Positions 48,845 through 57,726 of a DNA stretch of 64,000 nt are shown here, one piece after another (position 1 is the first letter of the stretch; each line of letters opens with the position of its first letter). Below the pieces are notes generated by a model. The model saw only the letters and a program-made list of their open reading frames with translations, searched no databases and was not told the origin of the DNA. Location of the stretch: the NCBI RefSeq assembly GCF_014651675.1, contig NZ_BMXI01000010.1, forward strand, positions 166,600-230,599, written 5' to 3'. Source of the DNA: Roseibacillus persicicus. Lineage in GTDB: Bacteria; Verrucomicrobiota; Verrucomicrobiia; Verrucomicrobiales; Akkermansiaceae. Both the position numbers and the translations under genes were made by a program.

Positions 48845-49903
48845 ATGTCCCTGAAGCATCAGCTCACCCAATCCACCTTTGAAAGCATCCTAACTGATCT
48901 GGAGTGGATAGAAGGGCGCGCGAGTGCGCCAGCCGGGGTTCTCACCCAATATTGCCCGAAGAATGTCGATCGCCAGCCCGTGTCGGGAGTGGCGGACCTG
49001 CGGGACAAAAGTTGCGATGGCATCACTTGGCTGAACTGGAGCGGGCTGGGGGAGACCTCCAAGATGGCCAAGCTCTTCGAGCACTACGGAATCCACCCGC
49101 TCACTGCCGAGGATATCCTCAACTGCGAAAGCCGTTCCAAGCTGGAGGAGTCGTCGGAGAGTCTCTTTGTGGTGATGAAAATTCCCGTTTCCATGGAAGA
49201 GGTGGGAGTGATTGAGGCGGTGCATTTCTGCCTTTTTTGGCAGGGCAATACCGTACTGACCTTCTCAGAGATTCCGCTCAAATTTCTAACCGATCTGGAC
49301 CGTCGGCTGGATGATCCCAAGCGCAAGATTCGTAGTCATGGCGTGGACTACCTGGTGTGGGCTCTGCTCGATCTGGTCACCGATCACAGCCTGCGCTTCG
49401 TCGAGCACCTCAGTGATCGAGTGGAGGAGATCGAGGATCAGCTCATTGATGACGAGGTGGAGATCGAGATGGAGACCATCCACGAAATCAAAAACGAAGT
49501 CACCCAGACCTATCGCTTGATTCGTCCCTGTCGCGAAATCACCGCCCAGCTCAGCAGTTCGGACTCTGTAGCGATGGGGGAAAACACTGCCCGCTACTTT
49601 CGCGACCTCCACGACCACGCCGCCGAAGCCGTGGAACAGGTCGACCACTTGCGGGATAAAACCGCGAGCTTGCGGGAGCTCTACTTCACCCTCATGAGCC
49701 ATCGCATGAACGGGGTGATGAAGGTCCTGACCTCGCTCTCCGCCATCTTCCTACCCTTGACCTTTCTAGCCGGAATCTACGGGATGAACTTTGCCCACAT
49801 GCCCGAATTGGGACTGCGCTGGGCCTACCCGGTCTTCCTCGTCTTTCTGGTCAGCTTGGCGGTGGTGCTGGCGATTTACTTTAAGAAAAAGGGCTGGTTG
49901 TAG
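48845..49903 (+). CDS. corA: CorA-family magnesium transporter
   Basis: 352 residues. Large N-terminal cytoplasmic domain with long helices (VEEIEDQLIDDEVEIEMETI) and two C-terminal membrane helices with the selectivity motif YGMNF between them (FLPLTFLAGIYGMNFAHMPE), then a basic tail KKKGW. Transports Mg2+ (and perhaps Co2+/Ni2+) as a pentamer. The ATG at 48845 is preferred over GTG at 48839. Its last 23 bases overlap the convergent DCC gene. Confidence 0.93.
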   Translation: MSLKHQLTQSTFESILTDLEWIEGRASAPAGVLTQYCPKNVDRQPVSGVADLRDKSCDGITWLNWSGLGETSKMAKLFEHYGIHPLTAEDILNCESRSKLEESSESLFVVMKIPVSMEEVGVIEAVHFCLFWQGNTVLTFSEIPLKFLTDLDRRLDDPKRKIRSHGVDYLVWALLDLVTDHSLRFVEHLSDRVEEIEDQLIDDEVEIEMETIHEIKNEVTQTYRLIRPCREITAQLSSSDSVAMGENTARYFRDLHDHAAEAVEQVDHLRDKTASLRELYFTLMSHRMNGVMKVLTSLSAIFLPLTFLAGIYGMNFAHMPELGLRWAYPVFLVFLVSLAVVLAIYFKKKGWL

Positions 49904-50366
49904 TGTTCCGGGAGCGGAGCTTGGCGCGTTGTAAGTTGCCGGGGGCGCAGGCGTCGGTGGAGCAGCTTGGTTGGTAGGCTGCGACAATCGAGCCGAGTTC
50001 TTCGGGCCGAAGACGAAGCAATTGTGAGACCTTGAAGCGATTCTCCGAGAGCAAGTGGCAGGTTCTTTCCACCATGGGACGAAGGCTGGGGGCGGCCAGG
50101 AGGAACGCGAACTTGCGGTAGTCCTTGAGCGCCCAGAGGCAGGTCAGCCAAGCGGGCGGGCCCTGCCACCAGCGCCCGTCATCGGCGAGCACGACAATCT
50201 CCGCACCTGCATCGAGTTCGGCAATGAGGGGGAAGCGAGTGCGGGCTTCCTCGCTATCATAGGCGACGAATTCAATGGTGAGATAAGCTTTTTGCGAAAG
50301 CAGCCAGCGGTGAAAGTTGTGGCAAAGTCCGCAGCCGGGGTCGTGGAAGATGGTGAGAGTTTGCAT
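49881..50366 (-). CDS. DCC-family thiol-disulfide oxidoreductase-like protein (DUF393)
   Basis: 161 residues. N-terminal FHDPGCGLCHNFHRWLLSQK carries the DxxCxxC motif that names the family; thioredoxin-like fold by family knowledge. The C-terminus has an extra Cys pair (SCSTDAC). No signal peptide. Just downstream (27 bases) of a three-helix membrane protein gene, likely cotranscribed, suggesting that it acts at the membrane. The 3' end overlaps corA on the other strand by 23 bases. Confidence 0.78.
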   Translation of the reverse strand: MQTLTIFHDPGCGLCHNFHRWLLSQKAYLTIEFVAYDSEEARTRFPLIAELDAGAEIVVLADDGRWWQGPPAWLTCLWALKDYRKFAFLLAAPSLRPMVERTCHLLSENRFKVSQLLRLRPEELGSIVAAYQPSCSTDACAPGNLQRAKLRSRNTTTSPFS

Positions 50367-50393
50367 GCGATAATATCCTGTTAGAATGAGTTG

Positions 50394-50780
50394 TTAGATT
50401 CGCCCCTGGGGTGGGATAGGAGGAGCGACCGTTTCCAATTCCAGCTTTTTGCGCGTGCGGGTGAAGAGGAAGATGTTGAAGAAGTGCATGCCGCCCAGCA
50501 CGAGGAGAACAAAGCCCAGTTTGCCCGCGAGGGCCTCGAAGACATCCTGGGCCTGGGTGACCTCTTGGTTGAGTTTGAGGTAGAGGGCCACGAAGCCGAT
50601 GTTGATGAGGTAAAAGCCCACCACGAGGAGGTGGTTGACGCTGTCGGCCATCGCTTCGTCCTCGCGGAAACACTTCACGAGGAAGATACGGCCATTCTTG
50701 TGCAGGGTGCGCGCGACCCAAATGGTGAGCGGGATGGCGATGCAGAGATAGAGGCTGTAGGTGAGGATGAGTGGATTCAT
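50394..50780 (-). CDS. Small membrane protein, three helices, unknown function
   Basis: 128 residues with membrane helices at about 4-23, 50-69 and 87-106 and a charged, proline-rich tail (APPIPPQGRI). Soluble loop CFREDEAMADSVNH between helices 1 and 2. I recognise no family name. Upstream at 50832-50849 is a perfect 18-bp palindrome likely to be its operator. Probably an operon with the DCC protein. Confidence 0.7.
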   Translation of the reverse strand: MNPLILTYSLYLCIAIPLTIWVARTLHKNGRIFLVKCFREDEAMADSVNHLLVVGFYLINIGFVALYLKLNQEVTQAQDVFEALAGKLGFVLLVLGGMHFFNIFLFTRTRKKLELETVAPPIPPQGRI

Positions 50781-50831
50781 TTCTTTGTTTTCTTTTGGTT
50801 GTTACCGCTGGACTGGTTCTCAGTTCAACTG

Positions 50832-50849
50832 TTTCAGTAATTACTGAAA
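50832..50849. promoter_or_regulatory. Perfect 18-bp palindromic operator candidate
   Basis: TTTCAGTAATTACTGAAA equals its own reverse complement and lies 52 bases upstream of the ATG at 50780, in a locally A+T-rich stretch. The form (TTTCAG...CTGAAA) suits a dimeric winged-helix repressor such as a MarR/GbsR or TetR-type regulator; no such regulator gene is adjacent. Confidence 0.55.
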
Positions 50850-50991
50850 ACTCAGGAATAAAGCAAGAGGATTTTAAAACAGAGAGTTCCTTCTTTGATC
50901 GAATCTGCAGGCGCAAACGCCGGAGCCTCGGTCCGAGGCTCGGATGAATGGGCCTTACTCTGCCGCGCTCTTCTAAAGCTAAAAGAGCCTT

Positions 50992-52896
50992 TTAGTCGGT
51001 CAGCCCGAGCTCGGCCTTGCGGGCTTCGAGCTCTTCCCAGCGGGTGTAGAGAGCGGCGACGGCTTCCTTGGCGGCATCAAGCTTCGCGGTCTCCGCAGGG
51101 AGCTTGTCGAAGTTCTCGGCTTGGAAGGTGGCATCGCTGAGACGGGTTTCGATTTCTTCCACCACCCCTTCGGCTTCGAGGATGCGATCTTCGATGGTCT
51201 CGAGGTCCGAGCGCTCGCGGTTGGAGAGAGGCTTGGGTCTTTTTCCGGAGGGGGCAGCGGCTTTCTTGGCAGCGCTACTAGATTTCTCGTAGGCGGCCAA
51301 TTGCAGGCGCTCGGCGGTTTCGCGGGCCTTTCTTTTTTCCAAGTAGTAGGAGTAATTGCCGGGCTGGACCACCACGCCGCTGTCCTCGAAGGCCACGATC
51401 TGGTCGCAGATTCGGTCGAGGAAGTAACGGTCGTGGGAGACGGTGATGACGGTGCCCTTGAAGGCCGCCAAGGCTTCCTCCAGCATGCGGAGGGAGGGGA
51501 GGTCGAGGTCGTTGGTGGGCTCATCGAGCACGATGAGGTTGCCGCCGTTTTTGAGGACTTTGGCCAGCATCAGGCGGGCCCGTTCGCCACCGGAAAGAAG
51601 GTCGACGCGCTCGTTGATGCGGTCATCGCTGAAGAGGAAGCGCTTGAGGTAGGCGCGGGCGGAGAGGGTTTCTTCGCCAAAGAGAATCTTGTCGTTGCCG
51701 TTGGAGATTTCGTCGAGCAGCGAGCCCGTGCCGTCGAGCTGCATACGCGATTGGTCGATGTAGTTCACCTTCACCCGCTTGCCGAGGACCGCGTGTCCGG
51801 CGGAGGGTTTGATTTGGTCGAGGCACAGCTTCAGGAGGGTGGTCTTGCCGGTGCCGTTGCGGCCCACGATTCCGGTTGTCTGGCCGGGGCGGAATTGCAG
51901 ATCGAGATTGCGGAACAGCCAGCGCGGGGCGTCTTCGGTGCCGACATTGACCCCGGCTTTTTCCAGTTCAATCACCACGTTTCCAAGGCCGGGAGGCGGA
52001 GGAATGAGGAGGTCCATCTCGCCCTCTTCCACGGGGGCGTCCTGGTCCTTGACCTCGTAGAAGGCATCCAGTCGACTGCGGGATTTGGTGGTGCGGGCTT
52101 TCACTCCGGCACGCACCCATTCCAGCTCTTCCTTGAGAAACTTCTGGCGCTTCTTTTCGGTGTTGCTGGCGATGTCCTGGCGAATGGCCTTGGACTCGAG
52201 AAAGGCGGTGTAGTTGCCGGGGTGGGAGTAGGCTTTGCCGTTGTCGATCTCGATGATGCGGGTGGCAATGGTATCGAGAAAGTAGCGGTCGTGGGTCACG
52301 AAGATCACCGCGCCGGTGAAGCTGCGCAGGGTGCTTTCCAGCCAGCTGATGGACTCGGCGTCCAAGTGGTTGGTGGGCTCGTCTAACAGCAGCAGGTCGG
52401 GTTGGCGGACGAGGGCACGGCAGAGGGCAACGCGACGCTTTTCTCCACCGGAAAGAGAGGTGATGGGGGAGTCGAGGGGCGGGGCGCCGAGAGCCTCTGC
52501 CGTGGTCTTGATGCGCAGATCGAGGTTCCAGCCATCGGCGTGATCGATGAGGTGGAGGAGGTCGGCGAGCTCGCTCTCCGTGCCATCGCCCGCTTCGTAT
52601 CGCGTGATGGCTTCCGCGAGGTCGGCGACCCCGGTGGTGATGTTTTCGAGAACGGTGAGATTGGGGTCGAGCTCGAATTCCTGCGGCAAGTAGCCCACGC
52701 GCAGTTCGCGCCGCAGCGCGATGTCGCCGGTGTCGGGCTCGGATTCGCGGGAAAGAATTTTCAGCAGCGAGGTTTTGCCGCATCCATTGCGACCCACCAT
52801 CCCGACCTTTTCCCCCGCTTCGACTGCCAGAGTGACGCCATCGAGGAGATTTTGGTGGCCGTAGGAGAGAGTGAGTTCGTTTGCGGAAAGGAGCAC
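50992..52896 (-). CDS. ABC-F family ATPase (Uup-like)
   Basis: 634 residues, two ABC ATPase domains and no membrane part. Walker A sites GRNGCGKTSL and GRNGTGKTTL, signatures LSGGEKRR and LSGGERARL, Walker B LLLLDEPTNHLD and LIVLDEPTNDLD, and a charged interdomain linker. The C-terminal coiled coil (ERSDLETIEDRILEAEGVVE, ETAKLDAAKEAVAALYTRWE) is the extra domain of Uup. These proteins act on ribosomes or on DNA structures. Monocistronic. Confidence 0.9.
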   Translation of the reverse strand: MLLSANELTLSYGHQNLLDGVTLAVEAGEKVGMVGRNGCGKTSLLKILSRESEPDTGDIALRRELRVGYLPQEFELDPNLTVLENITTGVADLAEAITRYEAGDGTESELADLLHLIDHADGWNLDLRIKTTAEALGAPPLDSPITSLSGGEKRRVALCRALVRQPDLLLLDEPTNHLDAESISWLESTLRSFTGAVIFVTHDRYFLDTIATRIIEIDNGKAYSHPGNYTAFLESKAIRQDIASNTEKKRQKFLKEELEWVRAGVKARTTKSRSRLDAFYEVKDQDAPVEEGEMDLLIPPPPGLGNVVIELEKAGVNVGTEDAPRWLFRNLDLQFRPGQTTGIVGRNGTGKTTLLKLCLDQIKPSAGHAVLGKRVKVNYIDQSRMQLDGTGSLLDEISNGNDKILFGEETLSARAYLKRFLFSDDRINERVDLLSGGERARLMLAKVLKNGGNLIVLDEPTNDLDLPSLRMLEEALAAFKGTVITVSHDRYFLDRICDQIVAFEDSGVVVQPGNYSYYLEKRKARETAERLQLAAYEKSSSAAKKAAAPSGKRPKPLSNRERSDLETIEDRILEAEGVVEEIETRLSDATFQAENFDKLPAETAKLDAAKEAVAALYTRWEELEARKAELGLTD

Positions 52897-52960
52897 GGCC
52901 TAGACTTGGAGAGAGCGGCGGTCTGAGACCAGACTTTTCTGGTGTGGAGGGAAGCGTTTT

Positions 52961-55900
52961 TTACTGCTGGGGGGCGTAGACTGCTTCGAAGCGGTAGAAC
53001 GCTTTGGGGGAGGGAGGAGCCAGGTCTTCGAGGTGAAAGTGGCTGTCGATATTCACGTCGAGCGGGACGCCGCTCGTTTGGCCCGGGTTGTTGAAGCGAT
53101 AGATCTCGGTGAAATCTCCATCGAGAGAAGTGGACCGGTAGAGGCGCCATGAGGTTCCCCCCGGCGAGTCGAAATTGAACCCGAAGGAGACCTCGGGGTT
53201 GCCGTTGGGGCGCTGAATGATACTGATATTGCGGGGATTCTCTGGATCCGCCACCTCGGGGTTAGTTCCGAGCGCGAGTTCGGCTCCGTAGCGACTGCCA
53301 TCGGCGTCGTCGTCGGTGAACCACAGGCGGGCGAGGTCTGTAATTTCGCCTTCGTAGGCTCCGATGTCGATGGGGCCGACCATGCGGGGATTTCCGAGGA
53401 TGTCGGTCTCAAACGGGTTGTAAAAACCGTCCCCTTCATCGAGGGCCGGGGAATCCTCCTTGAGCCCGAGGTCGGCGAAAGCCACCGAAGGGGCGCTGGC
53501 TGCGTCGATGGGAATCAAGAAGAGAGGATCATTCGCCGGGTCGGTGCCATCGAGGTTGGTGGCGTTGCCCAAATCGCTGCCATCGTAATACTCGATGAGG
53601 CAATTGGAGAAACCGGTGTTCGAGCTGTTGAGGTCCGAGAAAAGAGTTCCCGTGGAGGGTGGGCCATCCCCGCGCAAGTTCCCCCACGCAAGGACGTTGT
53701 TGAAGCGGGTGATGTCGGATTGCCGGTGAATGGCACTTCCACTTTCGGTAAAGTTTCCTTGGAAACTGCAATTGGTGAACTCGCCATATCCTGTTGCCAG
53801 TCCGAGCGCACCCATGAATTGCCCGCGGTTGGCGAGGAAAGCGCAATTGTAGTAGCGCGAAGTTGAACGACTGGAATAAAGCGCCCCCGCGGAGGTGACG
53901 GCACTGTTTCCTTGGAAAAGGCAGTTGAGAACCAGAGAGGCAGAATTGCTCTCAAAAAATGCCCCTCCGGTGCTGGCCGTGTTTTCTAGAAAGAGGCAAT
54001 CCTGAAGGTAAGTGCTGGCGAAGTTCATGGCGATGGCCCCGCCGAAGGTTGCGGAATGGTTTTTCTGGAAGAGGCAGTTGGTGAAGGAGACTTGCGCGGT
54101 TGTGCTACTGGCGTAGACCCCACCTCCATCCCGGCCAACTCCGGTAGAGCCATCGGCGCGTCCGGCTTCAATTGTGACTCCGTCGAAGTGGTCGAAGCTG
54201 GAGGATTGGCTGGCGGCAATGACGTTGTAGGCATTTCCGGACGTGTCCCCGCCATCCTGGTCGTTCTGGTCAATATCGCCGGAAAGGATGGTGCGATGGG
54301 CTTGAGGATCGCGGGCGCTGAGAGGGGGATCTCCCTGCGCGGGGAATCCGCCGAGGATGAGGTGCCCGCGTTTCGGGGTGAAGGATGCGCTTCGGGAGTC
54401 ACTATCAGTCGCTCCGGACTCGTCGGGATAATAGGTTCCCGCCGCGACGTGAAGGCGGCGTCCCCCGGCAGATTGATTGAGGGCGTCTTGCAGCTTCGGG
54501 TAGGCGTTGGCCCACGATGAACCATCGGATGTGCCACCCCCGACGGCGGCGTTGACGTAGACTGGTCCCTGCTGTTCAAAGGCTCCCAAATCGACGGTGC
54601 CGACGATGCGCGGGTTTCCAAAAAAGTCGCCGCTATTGAGGGCCTCGCTATCGAGACCGGCATCGACGAGAGGAGAGTTCCCCGCGAGCCGAAGATCGCC
54701 TCCCACATTCCAGGGCGCGATTTGAGGGTTGAGAGGGGTGATGAAGAGGGGGGCGTTGGCCGGGGAAGTGCCCTCGAGGTTGCCGGTGCCCATCAGGGTC
54801 GAGGCCGACCAGTTTTCAACCAGGCAGTGGTAGAAGGCCGGGGTCGCGGCTCCATTTTTTCCCCAGGAGGATTCGGGGGACGAAGGGTCGCGTTCGGAGG
54901 CATTTTGCCAAATGATGGAGTTATAGAATTCAGGCGCGGAGTCGTTGCTATAGAAAGCCCCACCTTCCTTGAAAGAGTGATTGCCCTGAAAGGTGCAGTT
55001 GCGAATTCTGGGTGAAGATTCTTCCAAGAGAAGGGCCCCTCCTTCGTCATTGGCTTGATTGCTGAGGAAGAAGCAGTCCTGGAAAGTGCCTCCTGTGGAT
55101 GAGAGCGAGATGGCTCCTCCACCATCATTTGCAGTCAGAGCTTGAAAGGAAGATGCGGTGAGGTTGAGAGTGCCGACTTCGACCCGGATAGCTCCTCCCT
55201 TGTTATTGGCGGAGCCGTTGCGAAAGGAGCACTGGACCACTTTAGAGAGGGTTCCGTTGGTGTAGAGAGAGCCTCCATCGGCGGCGAAATTGATTGAAAA
55301 GTCGCATTCCTGATAGCTCACGCTCGAGCGGTCACTGGCGATGGCTCCCCCGGCAGTGGTGGCGTTGTTCTGGGCGAATTCGCAGGATTGATAGGAGACC
55401 GAGAAAGAGTCGTCATGGTAAGCCGCCCCTCCAGTAGCGGAAGTGTTTTCATCGAAATCCGTGCGGGTGAAAGTGGGGGAAGAGCTCTCGCTGTAGTGGG
55501 CCCCGCCTGCCAGCGTGGCGCTATTCTCAACGAACCGGCAGACCGAAAAGTCCGGGGAGGAGTAGAAGCTGTAGACCGCACCTCCCCGCGGGGCGGTGCA
55601 CTTTTCGAATTGGCAAGCAACGAACTCGGCTGCAGAGCCGTCGATGAAGATTGCTCCCCCTTTCTGAGCGTGGGAGCCCTTTTCAAAAATCAGCGACCTG
55701 AATTCCGTATCTGAATCGTCGAGTGAAAAGAGGCGGGAATTGCCATCCGCGGAAATGGTTACGCGGCCTCCGCTCGGGGAAGCGTCGATGATGAGGCTTT
55801 TGTCGCTAATCGCAATCTCCCCCGAGGTGAGCGTGATGGTTCCATTCGCGAGACCCGAGGCGAAGGTGATGGTTTCGCCATCGGCCGCGCTCGCGATCGT

Positions 55901-55999
55901 CGCACGGAGGGAGCCGGGGCCGGAATCATTGCTGTTGGTGACTTCGGCGGCAAAAAGAAAAGGAGAGCAACAGGCCAGGGCTAGGAAAAGTGTTTTCAA
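52961..55999 (-). CDS. Secreted right-handed beta-helix protein with GGA and FxxN repeats
   Basis: 1012 residues with signal peptide (MKTLFLALACCSPFLFA). From about residue 90 to 390 and again 600-800 there are rungs containing GGAI/GGAV/GGAL motifs and F-x-x-N (QKGGAIFIDG, PRGGAVYSFY, TAGGAIASDR, FLENTASTGGAFFESN). The same motif pair defines chlamydial polymorphic outer-membrane proteins, which belong to the related PVC group, but no autotransporter barrel is visible. The C-terminal 120 residues are the beta domain ending in KAFYRFEAVY found on other secreted proteins here. Likely a surface adhesin or polysaccharide-binding protein; not shown to be an enzyme. Confidence 0.75.
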   Translation of the reverse strand: MKTLFLALACCSPFLFAAEVTNSNDSGPGSLRATIASAADGETITFASGLANGTITLTSGEIAISDKSLIIDASPSGGRVTISADGNSRLFSLDDSDTEFRSLIFEKGSHAQKGGAIFIDGSAAEFVACQFEKCTAPRGGAVYSFYSSPDFSVCRFVENSATLAGGAHYSESSSPTFTRTDFDENTSATGGAAYHDDSFSVSYQSCEFAQNNATTAGGAIASDRSSVSYQECDFSINFAADGGSLYTNGTLSKVVQCSFRNGSANNKGGAIRVEVGTLNLTASSFQALTANDGGGAISLSSTGGTFQDCFFLSNQANDEGGALLLEESSPRIRNCTFQGNHSFKEGGAFYSNDSAPEFYNSIIWQNASERDPSSPESSWGKNGAATPAFYHCLVENWSASTLMGTGNLEGTSPANAPLFITPLNPQIAPWNVGGDLRLAGNSPLVDAGLDSEALNSGDFFGNPRIVGTVDLGAFEQQGPVYVNAAVGGGTSDGSSWANAYPKLQDALNQSAGGRRLHVAAGTYYPDESGATDSDSRSASFTPKRGHLILGGFPAQGDPPLSARDPQAHRTILSGDIDQNDQDGGDTSGNAYNVIAASQSSSFDHFDGVTIEAGRADGSTGVGRDGGGVYASSTTAQVSFTNCLFQKNHSATFGGAIAMNFASTYLQDCLFLENTASTGGAFFESNSASLVLNCLFQGNSAVTSAGALYSSRSTSRYYNCAFLANRGQFMGALGLATGYGEFTNCSFQGNFTESGSAIHRQSDITRFNNVLAWGNLRGDGPPSTGTLFSDLNSSNTGFSNCLIEYYDGSDLGNATNLDGTDPANDPLFLIPIDAASAPSVAFADLGLKEDSPALDEGDGFYNPFETDILGNPRMVGPIDIGAYEGEITDLARLWFTDDDADGSRYGAELALGTNPEVADPENPRNISIIQRPNGNPEVSFGFNFDSPGGTSWRLYRSTSLDGDFTEIYRFNNPGQTSGVPLDVNIDSHFHLEDLAPPSPKAFYRFEAVYAPQQ

Positions 56000-56098
56000 G
56001 GTCTAGAGGGGAAGGCCTAAAAGAGGACACTGTTAGAGCGTCTTATCAAGAAAATAGAGAGCGGGCCGGGCTGGTGGCTCTTTGCTGGAAAATAGAAA

Positions 56099-56120
56099 GC
56101 CCCAGCAAGAATGCTGGGGC
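56099..56120 (-). terminator. Hairpin terminator after the DUF1080 gene
   Basis: Perfect 9-bp stem GCCCCAGCA/TGCTGGGGC with 4-base loop, 31 bases after the stop on the minus strand and followed there by a T-rich run (TTTCTATTTT). Confidence 0.8.
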
Positions 56121-56150
56121 CTGCGAAGAAAGGATCAGATGGATGGGAGA

Positions 56151-56933
56151 CTACTGCTGGTCGTATTCGCCCAAATCGCGGACCCAGATGTTGCGGAACT
56201 CGATGGGGTCGTTGTGCCACTGCAGGTTGATGGGGCCCTTGGCGGGGTGATTCTCAGGATAGCTGGTCGTGGTCTGGTGCTTGGTTGGTCCCTGGATTTT
56301 GTAGGAAGCCTGCACCACCACGCCGTTGAAGAGGACGGTGATTTCGGCGGGCTTGACCACCTTGCCGTCTTCCGAAACGGGGGCCTTGAAGATGATGTCG
56401 TAGCTTTGCCACTCGCCCTGTGGAGTGGCGGGATTCACGAGGGGTGGGGTCTGGCCGTAGACCGCGCCTGCTTGTCCGTCGGGATAGGTGACGTTGGTGT
56501 GGCTTTCTCCGATTTGAATTTCATATCGCCCCATCAGGAAGATGCCGGAATTGCCTCCCTTTTGTCCCATGACTTCCCGGTCGGCGGGGACGCGATATTC
56601 GATGTGGACCTGGCAATCGCCGAATTCCTCTTTGGTTGAGAGGGTGCCTCTGGAGGCGATCAGGATGCCGTCTTCCACTCTCCAATTGCCTTTCCAGGCC
56701 TCGGTATTGGTGCCGTCGAACAGGACCTTGGCGTCGGAGGGCGCCTTGACCGAAACGCAGCCGCCGGACTCGACCTTGCGAGGCTGGGGACGGGTGGTGT
56801 CGTGGACGGTGTATTCCGAGCCCGGGATCAGGGGGGCGTTGGGATAGAGTTTCTTCGTGGTCTGTTCGCCATGATGGTCGGCGAAGAGAAGGCCTGCGGG
56901 CAGAAGAGCGAGAAGTGCGATTTTGGTTTTCAT
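56151..56933 (-). CDS. Secreted DUF1080 (3-keto-disaccharide hydrolase-like) protein
   Basis: 260 residues with signal peptide (MKTKIALLALLPAGLLFA). Concanavalin-like DUF1080 fold: DAKVLFDGTNTEAWKGNWRV, FGDCQVHIEYRVP, GNSGIFLMGRYEIQIGES, WQSYDIIFKAP, GPINLQWHNDPIEFRNIWVR. This family is greatly expanded in Verrucomicrobiota and Planctomycetota and some members hydrolyse 3-keto-glycosides. Single gene with its own terminator. Confidence 0.88.
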   Translation of the reverse strand: MKTKIALLALLPAGLLFADHHGEQTTKKLYPNAPLIPGSEYTVHDTTRPQPRKVESGGCVSVKAPSDAKVLFDGTNTEAWKGNWRVEDGILIASRGTLSTKEEFGDCQVHIEYRVPADREVMGQKGGNSGIFLMGRYEIQIGESHTNVTYPDGQAGAVYGQTPPLVNPATPQGEWQSYDIIFKAPVSEDGKVVKPAEITVLFNGVVVQASYKIQGPTKHQTTTSYPENHPAKGPINLQWHNDPIEFRNIWVRDLGEYDQQ

Positions 56934-56984
56934 CGTTGAGTAAAGAGACTGTCTCTCGCGAAAAAATCTTTCACCCCAAGAGCG

Positions 56985-57635
56985 CTAACGCAAGATATAG
57001 AGAATAACTGACAGAGCGTGGCAAGTGGAACCCGCGAGCACAAAGAGGTGCCAGATGGCGTGGTTGTAGGGCAGCTTGTTCCAAGCAAAGAAAATGACCC
57101 CGAAGGTGTAGGAGAGCCCGCCTGCAACCAGGAGCCAGAGGCCCGCCGGGGGAAGCTCGCGAATGACGGCGGGGAGGATGGAGACGATGAGCCAGCCCAT
57201 CACGATATAGAGTGCGGTCGAGGCCCAGTGTTCGCGGTTACCGCGCATGAGGGCCTTGGTAAGGATTCCGCCGATGGCCAGAAACCAAATCACCCCGAAG
57301 ATGCTCCAACCCAAGGGACCTCGAATGGCGACCAGGGTGAGGGGGGTGTAGGAACCGGCAATGAGCAGGTAGATTGCCGAGTGATCAAAGACTTGGAACA
57401 GCTCCTTGATCTTATGCCCCGAGAAGCTGTGGTAAAGCGTCGAGGACAGATAGAGCGTAATCATGGAAGTTCCGAACACGATGCCCGAGACCAGGGCCCA
57501 AGTGTCCTTTGCCACGAGAATCATAAAAACCAGGCAGGTGATGGACGCGGCAACTCCCAGGCCGTGGGTGATGGCCGAAGCCAGCTCTTCGCGAGGGGTG
57601 TCGCACAGGGGAGAGCGAGATTTGTTTGGGCTCAC
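56985..57635 (-). CDS. Hemolysin III / PAQR family membrane protein
   Basis: 216 residues with seven predicted helices. Family marks: EELASAITHGLGVAASI, STLYHSFSGHKIKELFQVFD (SxxxH...D), DHSAIYLLIAGSYTPL, and YNHAIWHLFVLAGSTCHALS with the His pair of the putative metal site. Role in bacteria is uncertain; linked to membrane lipid homeostasis in related proteins, haemolysis only in some. Monocistronic. Confidence 0.9.
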   Translation of the reverse strand: MSPNKSRSPLCDTPREELASAITHGLGVAASITCLVFMILVAKDTWALVSGIVFGTSMITLYLSSTLYHSFSGHKIKELFQVFDHSAIYLLIAGSYTPLTLVAIRGPLGWSIFGVIWFLAIGGILTKALMRGNREHWASTALYIVMGWLIVSILPAVIRELPPAGLWLLVAGGLSYTFGVIFFAWNKLPYNHAIWHLFVLAGSTCHALSVILYILR

Positions 57636-57726
57636 GGCGGAGACCTTAGTCGCTCGACAGGATTTGGCAAGCCACCGGGAGAGGGTGCGCTTGCTTGGAA
57701 AAAACGGGCCGGCCTCTTTGCTCTGA

